From Deinococcus sp. AB2017081 (GTDB lineage Bacteria > Deinococcota > Deinococci > Deinococcales > Deinococcaceae), in NCBI RefSeq assembly GCF_034440735.1, contig NZ_CP140099.1:124001-188000 (forward strand): a stretch of 64,000 nucleotides of DNA, given 5' to 3'. The position numbers were made by a program, and so were the translations under genes. Shown piece by piece: positions 36,901-44,795 of the stretch. How positions within the stretch are numbered: position 1 is the stretch's first letter; the number at the start of each line of letters is the position of its first letter. Below the pieces are notes generated by a model. That model was not told the DNA's origin. It worked only from the letters and a program-made list of their open reading frames with translations, and did no database searches.

Positions 36901-37398
36901 GTAAGCGCCGCCTGTCCGGGTGAATTCCGCGTAGACCTCGATGGCATGGCCGACGTCCACGACCAAAATGAATGGCGGTCTGCCCTCGCTGGGTGGCAGG
37001 AGCCGGACATACTGCTCGGCCTGCTCGCGCGCGCGCCGCATGAAGGTGTCCCACCCTGCAGTACCCCGCGTCCCATGTCCCTTCTTGCGCAGCTTCTTCC
37101 CCATTGCAGTCAGCAGCGCCTCTTCCTCGGCCACCTCGCGCTCGACACCCTGTTTCGCTTCCAGCACGAAACTGCCCCGGCGATAGAGGTCGATGCGCCG
37201 GACGCTGCGCTGCCCCTCATCGTGGGCCTCAACCACACTGCGTTCCAGGACGTATGCGTTATCCCGATCGTCAGGTCGGGTCGGTTCCGGTTCAGGCACG
37301 CCGAGCACGCGGCACAGTTCACTGAGGAACTGCCCGTAGTTGGCACGCTCGGCACCGCCGGAGCCGGCCCAGCGCTGGATAAAAGTGTCCACGTTCAT
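33935..37398 (-). pseudogene. Frameshifted type IIG/IIL-like restriction-modification enzyme
   Basis: Two minus-strand frames form one protein of about 1,150 residues. The N-terminal part has a PD-(D/E)XK nuclease core (RRIDLYRRGSFVLEAKQG), a helical region, and methyltransferase motif I in DPACGTGNFLYV. The frame breaks at motif IV: ADYIVGN is followed by HRF instead of PPF. Adding one C at about 35640 restores NPPFLGSKRMRETLGDG, and the second frame continues with the target-recognition region to the end. So a single-base deletion in a CCC run separates the halves. It cannot make a full enzyme unless this is a sequencing error. The ATG at 37398 (MNVDTFIQRW) is the probable start. Confidence 0.85.
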
Positions 37399-37587
37399 TC
37401 GTCGCCTGGAGTCTGTCATACCGTCGTGGCGTCGCGAGGCGCAAGATGTTCGTTGCCTACAAATAGGAAGGCACTGATCTACTCTGTAGCGGCTGTGTTG
37501 GGAGGACGGGTCAGCACATGCTAGGCCGTGGCCTGGATGCCGTACCTGCGCTGACACTGGCCTCTACGCCGTGCATCATGGCTTCAG

Positions 37588-39237
37588 GTGTCGAACGCCT
37601 CGAATTCACATTCAGATCGCGTGACGGCACAGCTTGACGCGCTGGTGACGGAATCGGCTGTCCAGCACGCCGTCCGTCAAGGTGGGCATCACGTGGCCGG
37701 TTTCGGGCTGTGGGCGCTGCGCCGTCAGGCCGGCCGACGCGATGTGGTGGCCCGCGTCCTCGGAGAAACGCGGGACTGGACGTGGCTGGCGTTCATGGCC
37801 GCGTCGCCCCATGATCTGCTCCCTTCAGATGCGACGCTGCTTGCGGATCTTGTTCACCGCCTGCATGGCGTAAGTGCCATTCAGTGGATGGCCGGGGAGA
37901 ATACCTTGACCTTCACCAGTTGGCCGCTGAGCACCACCACGCTGCGCGGCCGGCCGCACTTGGTACCGGGGCGTCCTGCCCCTGTCCGCACCGTGCCGCT
38001 CCCTTCCTGGCCGGCGGCCGACCAGGAGCTCCGCTGGCCGGGTGTGTCGCGGGAACGGCTGCGCGCTGCACTCGTGGAGGCCACCTATGTGGAGCAGGTC
38101 GCGGCGGCGCGCCCAGGCGACTTCACGAACATCGATGTGGTCGCCGCAGGGGAAACCTGTCCGGTCATCGTCGAGGTCAAACGGCGCACCCGCCGTCCAA
38201 TCCGAGAGGGGGATCCGCTGCGGCTCACCCTGAGCCAGACGGCCACCCTTCACCACCTGGCTCAGGTGGGATGTGAGGTGCACATCGCCCTGCGGATCGT
38301 GCCCCCCAGCCAGGCGTCCCCTGCCCAGTGGCTGACCGCCGGCCGGTGGCACGCGGCCTCACCGGTGATCAAGCCAGGCTGGACGGAGGCCCTGGTGGAA
38401 TTGTACGGCGAGGTCGGTGACCCTTCGGTCGATGCCCTACGGAAGGCCCGAAGCCTGGGTCCGGTCGGGGATGGGACCCCGCTGTTCCCTGCCGCTCCCC
38501 CAGTCCCGGTGATCCTCCCCCCCCAGCCTCCTCTGAAGGCGATCAACACACCGGCCCGGTCGGAACCGCGGGTTCCGCAGACACCTCGGGTCAAGCCTCC
38601 CCGGAGGCTGACAGCCTTTACCGGCACTTACGCGTTCCTGGACGCCTGGCATCCAGTGCCGGTGCGTCTGGGAGGCCGAACTTACACCAGTGCCGCGACC
38701 GCCTTCCTCGCGGCCCAGACGCTCGACAGCGTGGCGCGCGAGCGCCTGACCCAGGTGGACACGCCCAGCCTCGCCCTGCAGGTGGCGCGGCGCAGCGACC
38801 TGCGCGCCGACTGGGCCGAACTGCGACCCACCGTCGCCCGGGAGATCCTGCGGTTTGCCTTCCGGGCCGAGCGGGCCCACGCCCTGGTCACGACCCTGCC
38901 GCTGGTGCTCGCGGACGGGGAGGTGCTGGACGGCCGGCTGTATGGCCTGCAGGGCCGCCCTGGCTTGGAGACGCTCACCGGGGTACGGGCCGATCTCGCA
39001 CGACAGCAGGCGACCCTCGGGGGCCGCACCTGCTGGGCCTGCGCGAGGTCCCAGCCGTCGCGCTGGTCGGCTTTCGTGCGCTGTGTCCACCCAGCCGGGG
39101 TGATGGGCACCCTCGCGTGTGTGGGGGCCGCCGCCGTTCAGGGGCCGACCGGGGATGCGGGCGCGCCGACAGTGCCCGTAACGACTCTGGCCGGGCTAGA
39201 CTTTCTCCCTTCAGAAGAGGCCGCCTTCCGGCCCTGA
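37588..39237 (+). CDS. PD-(D/E)XK nuclease fused to a degenerate NADAR domain
   Basis: A 549-residue fusion. Residues about 165-235 contain a nuclease-like core: DFTNIDVVAAGETCPVIVEV followed by KRRTRR, giving the Asp and E-x-K pattern. A Pro-rich linker follows. Residues about 345-480 align with NADAR/YbiA proteins, which remove ADP-ribose or process N-glycosides: FTGTYAFLDAWHPVPV, then YTSAATAFLAAQTLD, then DWAELRPTVAREILRF. The usual SVEHAYQAAKT catalytic stretch reads SAATAFLAAQT here, so the conserved Glu and His are replaced and the domain may only bind ligand. Start uncertain; another GTG lies 11 codons in. Such fusions suggest a NAD/ADP-ribose-linked defence role. Confidence 0.65.
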   Translation: MSNASNSHSDRVTAQLDALVTESAVQHAVRQGGHHVAGFGLWALRRQAGRRDVVARVLGETRDWTWLAFMAASPHDLLPSDATLLADLVHRLHGVSAIQWMAGENTLTFTSWPLSTTTLRGRPHLVPGRPAPVRTVPLPSWPAADQELRWPGVSRERLRAALVEATYVEQVAAARPGDFTNIDVVAAGETCPVIVEVKRRTRRPIREGDPLRLTLSQTATLHHLAQVGCEVHIALRIVPPSQASPAQWLTAGRWHAASPVIKPGWTEALVELYGEVGDPSVDALRKARSLGPVGDGTPLFPAAPPVPVILPPQPPLKAINTPARSEPRVPQTPRVKPPRRLTAFTGTYAFLDAWHPVPVRLGGRTYTSAATAFLAAQTLDSVARERLTQVDTPSLALQVARRSDLRADWAELRPTVAREILRFAFRAERAHALVTTLPLVLADGEVLDGRLYGLQGRPGLETLTGVRADLARQQATLGGRTCWACARSQPSRWSAFVRCVHPAGVMGTLACVGAAAVQGPTGDAGAPTVPVTTLAGLDFLPSEEAAFRP

Positions 39238-39696
39238 GCGGGGGGTGGCGGGCTGCCGTGCGGCCGCGTCTCGGGCCTGCACGGCCAGCTGGTCGGCCCG
39301 TTCGTTCTCCGGGTGACCGGCGTGTCCCTGCACCCACTCGAAGGTCAGGGTGTGGGGTCGCGCTGACTGGGCCAGAGCCTGCCACAGATCCGGGTTCTTG
39401 ACGTTCTTCCACTTCTTCGCGATCCACTTCTCCAGCCAGCCCTGCTCGAACGCATCGATGACGTACTTCGAGTCGCTGACGACGTGCACCCGGCAGGGCT
39501 TCTTCAGCGCGCGCAGGCCCTCGAGCAGGGCGGTGAGTTCCATGCGGTTGTTCGTCGTGGGGTGCTCCCCACCGGAGAGTTCCTTCGTGTGCCCGCCGCT
39601 GGACAGCAGGCACGCCCAGCCGCCGGGGCCGGGATTGCCGGAACACGCGCCGTCCGTGACGAGGCGCACCAGGGGCCGGGAGTCGGCAGAGCTCAC
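39211..39696 (-). CDS. rnhA: Ribonuclease HI
   Basis: About 161 residues, normal for bacterial RNase HI, which cuts RNA in RNA-DNA hybrids. Catalytic residues are visible: Asp in VTDGACSGNPGPGGW, Glu in NNRMELTALLEGL, Asp in VVSDSKYVIDAF and the final Asp in ENERADQLA, with the basic protrusion WIAKKWKNVKN. The GTG (VSSADSRP) is the likely start; a TTG 16 codons upstream is open. Its 3' end overlaps the convergent nuclease-NADAR gene by 27 bases. A plasmid copy may help with R-loops or replication primers. Confidence 0.9.
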   Translation of the reverse strand: MSSADSRPLVRLVTDGACSGNPGPGGWACLLSSGGHTKELSGGEHPTTNNRMELTALLEGLRALKKPCRVHVVSDSKYVIDAFEQGWLEKWIAKKWKNVKNPDLWQALAQSARPHTLTFEWVQGHAGHPENERADQLAVQARDAAARQPATPRSGPEGGLF

Positions 39697-39910
39697 GACC
39701 GCAGTGTGGACGACCCTGGCCAGGTGGAGGTGACGATCTGACAACGGGGCCTACGCTCCACGTTGACAGTACCTGCCAGCGGACAGGGTGCAGCGCCTCC
39801 TCGACATGAATCCCTGCAATCTGGACAGCACGGCGGCATGCTGCATGCCACACTGATGTGATTCGGAGTTGTACCCAGGTCAGGGGTGTGAGCACACCAC
39901 GAGGTTTGGA

Positions 39911-42148
39911 ATGAAGTGCCCCGTCTGTCTGTCCGACTTCCCTGAGGGACCAACCGCCTGCCCAACGTGTGGCTGGCCCGTGCCAGTCGACGAGACGCTG
40001 CCACCTGGAACCCTGCTCCAGGGCGGCCAGTTCCGCCTCGAAGGCACGCTCGGCCAGGGCGGGTTCGGCATCACCTATCTGGCCACAGACCTTCAGCTCC
40101 AGCGTTCGGTGGCCATCAAGGAACTGTTTCACAGTGACTGGAAGCGTCAGGGCCTGGTCGTCCAGCCATCTCGGAAGCTGACGGCTGCGGAGTTCCAGGA
40201 CGTCCGTGACAGTTTCCTGGCCGAAGCACGGGTGCTGGCGCAGTTCGCGGATCCTGGGATCGTGCAGGTGTACGCGCAGTTCACCGAGCACAACACCGCT
40301 TACCTGGTGATGGAGTACCTCCAGGGCGAGTCGATGGCATTTCGGCTCGGTCGCACGGGTACCATGCCTGCTGCGGATCTTCTGCGTGTGACCAGGGAAC
40401 TCGCCCGGGCCCTCCGTCACCTGCATGCGGCGAACAAGCTCCACCGAGATATCAAACCGGAGAATGTCATCCTCGAACGCACTGGGCGTGCTGTGCTGAT
40501 CGACTTCGGTTCGGCCCGGGAGTTCCGGGCGGGCCAGACCACCCGGATGACCCAGCTGGTCACGCCAGGGTACGCGCCGCTGGAGCAGTACCTCGCGCAG
40601 AGCAAGGCGGGGCCGCCTGCGGATCTCTACGCTCTCGGCGCGACGCTGCATCATGCCCTGACCGGGCAGATGCCGCCGTCCGCCGTGGAGCGCGCGGCCG
40701 GCACCCCACTGCCACCCCTTCCCCGCGGTACGCCTGCCGGTCTGGCGCAGGCCGTGGACTCGGCCCTGCAGATGCATATTGGCGACCGGCCCCAGACGGC
40801 CGATGACTTCCTGAGCCTGCTGACAGCGCCCCAACCTGCCCCCAGAGCCCCACGACCGGCACCCCAGGCACCGGCACCACCCAAGTGGCCCAACTTCGGA
40901 CCGAAGCCGCTGATCGGTTATCTGAAGCACCAGCGGCTCACCCCCAACGACTTCATGAATCAACTGGAGGACGGCCGCATTCAGATCAGCGAACTGCCTC
41001 CTGAGGTGCGCGCCGAGCTGCTCCGCATGTCATGGATCAATGCCGCAGGGGATCTCACTTTCCGCCACGCGTGGGGGAACGTGCCGAAGGCCCAGCCCCC
41101 CAAGCCCACGGGGTCGCCTTCTCCACCAGCACCCAGCAGGCCGAAACCTCAGCCTGCCCCGCCATCTCCGCGAACACCCGCACCGGCTCCACGACCGGTA
41201 CCTCCGCCACAACCAGCGGTGCCAGCGCCCCCTCCGTCAGGCAAGTCTCCAGTACCACCCCCCTCACCAGCTCCATTCCCGGCTCCCGACGAGATCCGCC
41301 ACCTGTGGGCGGCAATCATGCATGTGCCGCGTCCCGTCGATATCCCACTGGCGGTTCCACCGCTGCCACGGCCGCCCCGTAAGATCTCGGTGCGCACCTA
41401 CGTCACGGTGGCCGGGCTGATGCTCTCGCTGGGGGGCTGCGCGTGGGGATTCGGCACCCTCAGTCTGACCTCGGTGGGGTTGAGCCTGTTGGGCTTGATC
41501 GTGGTTGCCCTGATCTCCTCGGGGAACCAGGGATCCCCTGAGTCACGTCTCATCGCCCAGGTGGAGGCGGTCGATCACCGCATCGCGCAGCGCGTGAACC
41601 GCTATCAATACCATGAAGGTGTATGGCAACGGTTTGATGCCCAGCTGAGCGCATTGGAGGGCATCCGTGACCAGCTGTACGCTGCCGATCAACTGCTTGT
41701 TCGCCGCGAGGAGGAGGCCCGCGCCAAGCGGAAGGCGGCTGATCTGGAGTGGGAGTTGCGGCGAACCCGGTTGGAGCCCGGCGTGGTGACGGGAGTCGGC
41801 GTCAAACGTGTCGATGCACTCCGGCAGCGTGGTCTTTCGACGGCCCATGCCATGGATCGGGGGAAGCTGGCGCGCGTCCCGGGCATCGGCGAGAAGACGA
41901 TCCGAGATCTGATGCAGTGGCGGGCTGAGGTCGAGAGAAGAATTGAGGCAACGTTGCCCACTTGGTCAGGTGATCCGCTCCTCCACACTGCCGTGTCGCT
42001 CGAACTCCAGCAATTGAGACAGCAGCTGGCGGATGGCCCCAGTCGTCTGCAACTCGTCATCAGAGAGGGTCAGGCTGCTCACACTTTGGCGCAGCATGAG
42101 GTACAGCAACTGGTGGCCGAGCGCGATGGACTCTTGGCGCAGCTCTGA
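39911..42148 (+). CDS. Membrane Ser/Thr protein kinase with zinc ribbon and helix-hairpin-helix
   Basis: About 745 residues in a clear order. A zinc ribbon (CPVC at 3-6, CPTC at 17-20) comes first, then a Hanks-type kinase (about 40-310) with GQGGFG, Lys70, HRDIKPEN and DFGSA. A long Pro-rich linker follows. Two short hydrophobic segments (about 500-545) are next, then a coiled coil. A helix-hairpin-helix (GVGVKRVDALRQRGL, then VPGIGEKTIRDL) and a final coiled coil end the protein. All kinase catalytic residues are present. The kinase plus HhH architecture recalls the TerY-P type conflict kinases and E. coli YegI; the linkage to nucleic acid is inferred. The ATG has GAGG seven bases upstream. 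No phosphatase or vWA partner is adjacent. Confidence 0.82.
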   Translation: MKCPVCLSDFPEGPTACPTCGWPVPVDETLPPGTLLQGGQFRLEGTLGQGGFGITYLATDLQLQRSVAIKELFHSDWKRQGLVVQPSRKLTAAEFQDVRDSFLAEARVLAQFADPGIVQVYAQFTEHNTAYLVMEYLQGESMAFRLGRTGTMPAADLLRVTRELARALRHLHAANKLHRDIKPENVILERTGRAVLIDFGSAREFRAGQTTRMTQLVTPGYAPLEQYLAQSKAGPPADLYALGATLHHALTGQMPPSAVERAAGTPLPPLPRGTPAGLAQAVDSALQMHIGDRPQTADDFLSLLTAPQPAPRAPRPAPQAPAPPKWPNFGPKPLIGYLKHQRLTPNDFMNQLEDGRIQISELPPEVRAELLRMSWINAAGDLTFRHAWGNVPKAQPPKPTGSPSPPAPSRPKPQPAPPSPRTPAPAPRPVPPPQPAVPAPPPSGKSPVPPPSPAPFPAPDEIRHLWAAIMHVPRPVDIPLAVPPLPRPPRKISVRTYVTVAGLMLSLGGCAWGFGTLSLTSVGLSLLGLIVVALISSGNQGSPESRLIAQVEAVDHRIAQRVNRYQYHEGVWQRFDAQLSALEGIRDQLYAADQLLVRREEEARAKRKAADLEWELRRTRLEPGVVTGVGVKRVDALRQRGLSTAHAMDRGKLARVPGIGEKTIRDLMQWRAEVERRIEATLPTWSGDPLLHTAVSLELQQLRQQLADGPSRLQLVIREGQAAHTLAQHEVQQLVAERDGLLAQL

Positions 42149-42301
42149 GTGTAACGGTCGGGTCAGATGCTACTGACTTCGCAGTTGGGTTCCTATCAGC
42201 AATGGGGGAGGATCAGCACCTGTCCACTGTTCAAGGAACGCAGGTGCTTCGAGTAAATACCTTCAGTGTACTTTATTCCGCCCGGCCCCTACGACTACAC
42301 C
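42149..42301. other. Gap between the kinase gene and IS6
   Basis: About 150 bases with no coding frame or clear terminator. The composition becomes mixed toward the IS boundary. Nothing further can be said. Confidence 0.4.
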
Positions 42302-43112
42302 GGTTGTGGCAAGTTGTTGGCGCCAGGGCAATGAAGGAGACCCAGTGAAGCAGGTGGCCTGAAGTTCAGGCCACCTGCTTCACGACGTCGCGCCAGAGCG
42401 CGAATGCCCGTTGTTGGTGGTGACGACGATGATGCGCGGGAACGGTACAGCGGGCCGAGTGGTGTAGATTCGTGATTCTGGCGTGTAGGTCAAGGAATCC
42501 CTGGGCTCGATGTCGTGACCTGAATCCTCGCTGCTGCCGCTCTTGTCGGCGTGTGGGTCGATGGGATTGTTCCACGAGGTTATTGCAGCGAGCCGTAGAC
42601 ACGACTTGGACGTGCTCCACGCTGTGGAGCACGGGAAGCGTGCGAGGCGCCGCACCGTAGCTCCACAGCTTGTCGGTGTGGATGATGGCTGGGACGTCAT
42701 GCTCACCCAGGAGCCGGAGGAAGAAAGCCTTAGCCGTCTCTGTGTCCCGGCGCCGCTGAAGGAACACATCCAGCACAACGCCATGTTCGTTGACCGCCCG
42801 CCACAACCAATGAGTAATGCCCCCGACCTCCACACGCATTTCGTCGAGATGCCACCGGGAACCCCGGCGGGGTTCCCGGTGGCGCAGGTTCTGGGCGAGC
42901 GGGTCACTGAATTTGATACACCAGCTGCGGATGGAATCACGGGTGACGCAAATCCCTCGTTCCAGCAGCAGTTCTTCGACGTCTCGGTAGCTCAGCGTGA
43001 AGCGGTGGTAAAGCCAGACGGCGTAGCCGATGACGGCCAGGGGAAACCGGTAGCCGGGGAGCTTCTGACCGCTCAGCATCGCATCACCCTACGCCACCAA
43101 CTTGCCACAACC
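42302..43112. mobile_element. IS6-family insertion sequence (first copy)
   Basis: An 811-bp element with terminal inverted repeats GGTTGTGGCAAGTTG (42302-42316) and its complement (43098-43112). It encodes one transposase. The flanking bases do not match, so no target duplication is seen. This suggests that one side was lost or exchanged by IS6 cointegrate formation. Its right end abuts the truncated IS5-like remnant that leads into the AT-rich island. Confidence 0.85.
42366..43079 (-). CDS. tnpA: IS6-family transposase
   Basis: A 237-residue DDE transposase with the IS6 pattern: YRFPLAVIGYAVWLYHRF at the N-terminus, then WHLDEMRVEVGG (first Asp), IIHTDKLWSYG (second Asp) and NNLVEQSHRPTRRQ (Glu). 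Full length and uninterrupted, so potentially active, unlike the second IS6 copy at 55.6 kb. Confidence 0.92.
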   Translation of the reverse strand: MLSGQKLPGYRFPLAVIGYAVWLYHRFTLSYRDVEELLLERGICVTRDSIRSWCIKFSDPLAQNLRHREPRRGSRWHLDEMRVEVGGITHWLWRAVNEHGVVLDVFLQRRRDTETAKAFFLRLLGEHDVPAIIHTDKLWSYGAAPRTLPVLHSVEHVQVVSTARCNNLVEQSHRPTRRQERQQRGFRSRHRAQGFLDLHARITNLHHSARCTVPAHHRRHHQQRAFALWRDVVKQVA

Positions 43113-43218
43113 CTGGCGTTGAGGTGGGAGCAGTGGAGCCAGTTGGCTCCACTGCTCGTCCGTCAGTTCATAGCGTCGTACCACAAGTCATTCTTGCCTG
43201 TGGATGACACTTTGCGGA
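43113..43218 (-). pseudogene. Truncated 5' end of an IS5/IS4-type transposase gene
   Basis: Minus-strand GTG opens VRRYELTDEQWSQLAPLLP, the typical N-terminus of IS5-group transposases, and is cut off by IS6 after PPQRQ. The outer end GGTTCTGTCCGCAAAGTG (43218 inward) looks like its terminal repeat. DNA beyond 43218 is abruptly AT-rich, so this fragment marks the left edge of the lanthipeptide island. Confidence 0.65.
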
Positions 43219-43343
43219 CAGAACCTAGCAGATGTTTGTACTCATGTCAAGCTGATGAGAGCCGCATCTATGCTGGAGTGTTTGTAGAATTGATATGTCT
43301 AAGAAAATTTAAAATCTTAGATGTTGTGAGCATGGAGGAAGCC

Positions 43344-43550
43344 ATGGAAGATCAGACCTTAGCGAGTGATTTTACGTTCAGCCTGACATCGTTCATTGAC
43401 TCTGCTAAAACTGATGGAGGTACGCCTGAAAATGTTGTACTTAGCCGCCCAGTTGGCAGTGTGACATATCAGTGCTCACGTTGTTGTACTCAGACCTATC
43501 CTCCTTCATGTGGTGGTGGCGGTGGAATTGTCGATTTTGAGGATATTTGA
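43344..43550 (+). CDS. lanA: Class I lanthipeptide precursor peptide
   Basis: A 68-residue peptide whose ATG follows GGAGG by five bases. The leader (about residues 1-35) is acidic and has FSLT at 12-15, in the place of the FNLD box that LanB recognises. A Gly-Gly at 25-26 is also present. The probable core follows Arg35-Pro36: VGSVTYQCSRCCTQTYPP, then SC, with Cys44, 47, 48 and 56 and Ser/Thr at 39, 41, 45, 49, 51 and 55 for ring formation. It ends in a five-Gly run and an acidic tail IVDFEDI, unusual for a lantibiotic. It lies first in a cluster with LanB, LanC and an ABC exporter. Cleavage site and rings cannot be fixed from sequence alone. Confidence 0.8.
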   Translation: MEDQTLASDFTFSLTSFIDSAKTDGGTPENVVLSRPVGSVTYQCSRCCTQTYPPSCGGGGGIVDFEDI

Positions 43551-43616
43551 TTGTTTAAGAGATCACAAGTAGTAATTGGTGATTCTATATAGTTTTTGTA
43601 GAACTCTTGCTATATT

Positions 43617-43650
43617 AGTGCCCGACTTGACAAAAATCATGTCGGGCACT
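43617..43650 (+). terminator. Hairpin between lanA and the downstream biosynthetic genes
   Basis: AGTGCCCGAC / GTCGGGCACT form a perfect 10-bp stem, extended by TGA/TCA, around an A-rich loop. No U-run follows. This position is typical of a leaky terminator or mRNA-stabilising hairpin that gives high lanA expression relative to the enzymes. Confidence 0.65.
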
Positions 43651-43685
43651 AGTCTGTATATATGACGCAGCATGGAGAGGCGGCT

Positions 43686-44795
43686 TTGCTTTATGAGATT
43701 TTTTCAGGTAAAAGAATAATAGATTTTTTTTCTAATGCTACCAAAACCACTGTTGATGTGATAGAGATACAAGAGAAACTGGAAAAGATACTACAGATGT
43801 CTGGTAAATTATTGAGTGTTGAGCCGTCTGGAGACCTCTGGAGAGTCAATTTTAGAACTCGGGTGCTCCTAGTTCGCATCGTTGTTAATGCTCTGATGAA
43901 AATATCAGATCTTCGTGTTATCTCTATGATGGACGTATGCGAGAGTATCGACAGTATTTGTGATGAAATTAGAGATTTCGGTGATTGTGTTTCCTTTTCG
44001 ATTACAAGAAATGGATTAGAGGTACAAAATCATAGAGTCGATTCTCAAATGCAAATTGCGTCACTGTTTAAATTATTTATTGCTCGAGAGTATTTGGATT
44101 TGAAGAAAAATTATTCTGATTTTGACAATCGGATTATAAAGATCGACTCAGCTATGGTAAGTCTGCAAACTGGAATTCTTCAAGATTTCCCAGATAAAAC
44201 TTATATTAATTATAATATGATTTTTAATCTTATGTTATGTTTGAGTGATAATACAGCTGCCGATATGTTGTTAGACATAGTTGGCAGATCTTCTATCGAA
44301 AAGTATTTATCTGAGAGTAGTATTCCTGCGATGAAAACACGCGAGTGTTATGTTATGAACACTTATTATGAAAAATACGCAGATCTATGGTTTGCATCAG
44401 ACTATCATACTAGGTTGAAAGTTTTGGCTTCAACTCCCTATGACACACCCAGTATTCTACATTTTTATAGAGAGATGATTGGTACACCAATTGGATGGTA
44501 TTCAACAGCAAAAAAGATTAACAATGTAATGTCTGATTTGATCGAGTGCAGTATATTGGGTTTTGGTAAGCCGCCGATTATATTTGACGTCAATAGATTC
44601 ACTTTTTTTCGCTATAAGGGCGGCTCATCTCCAGGTGTATATGCTGTATCTATTTCTCTAAAGTGTCATTCGTCAGATCTATACACTATGACGTTTATTT
44701 TAAATAATTTTCTATCACATATGGATTTTGATACTATGCAGAGAAAATTGATAGCTCTAATTAGAAAGATGTCGTATAGTTTGGAGATGGCATGA
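43686..44795 (+). CDS. Beta-lactamase-like serine hydrolase of the lanthipeptide cluster
   Basis: About 369 residues with the three motifs of penicillin-recognising serine enzymes, in order: ASLFK (S-x-x-K; Ser126/Lys129 from this start), LSDNTAAD (S-D-N, as in class A beta-lactamases) and RYKGGSS (K-T/S-G position). The N-terminal 110 residues are an extra helical region, and no signal peptide is visible, so the enzyme appears cytoplasmic. I chose the TTG after GGAGAGG; an ATG eight codons earlier lacks a ribosome site. It lies between lanA and the exporter and overlaps the exporter start (ATGA). A standard LanP protease is absent, so leader cleavage or another acyl-enzyme reaction on the peptide is possible; immunity is the alternative. 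I know of no characterised role. Confidence 0.75.
   Translation: MLYEIFSGKRIIDFFSNATKTTVDVIEIQEKLEKILQMSGKLLSVEPSGDLWRVNFRTRVLLVRIVVNALMKISDLRVISMMDVCESIDSICDEIRDFGDCVSFSITRNGLEVQNHRVDSQMQIASLFKLFIAREYLDLKKNYSDFDNRIIKIDSAMVSLQTGILQDFPDKTYINYNMIFNLMLCLSDNTAADMLLDIVGRSSIEKYLSESSIPAMKTRECYVMNTYYEKYADLWFASDYHTRLKVLASTPYDTPSILHFYREMIGTPIGWYSTAKKINNVMSDLIECSILGFGKPPIIFDVNRFTFFRYKGGSSPGVYAVSISLKCHSSDLYTMTFILNNFLSHMDFDTMQRKLIALIRKMSYSLEMA

Noticed and set aside
35638..37524. 628-codon plus-strand frame opposite the restriction enzyme
   Set aside because: Antisense shadow of a GC-rich gene; no ribosome site or domain, while the other strand has clear methyltransferase and nuclease motifs.
38975..40963. 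662-codon minus-strand frame spanning RNase HI and the kinase
   Set aside because: Frame is a shadow across two real genes in other frames; Pro/Arg/Gly-rich with no domain.
42302..43112. IS6 target-site duplication
   Set aside because: The eight bases on either side do not match, so no duplication is claimed.
42543..43343. Long open frame running from the IS6 copy into the lanthipeptide precursor
   Set aside because: It runs antisense to the IS6 transposase. Only the last 69 codons, which have their own ribosome site, look like a gene.
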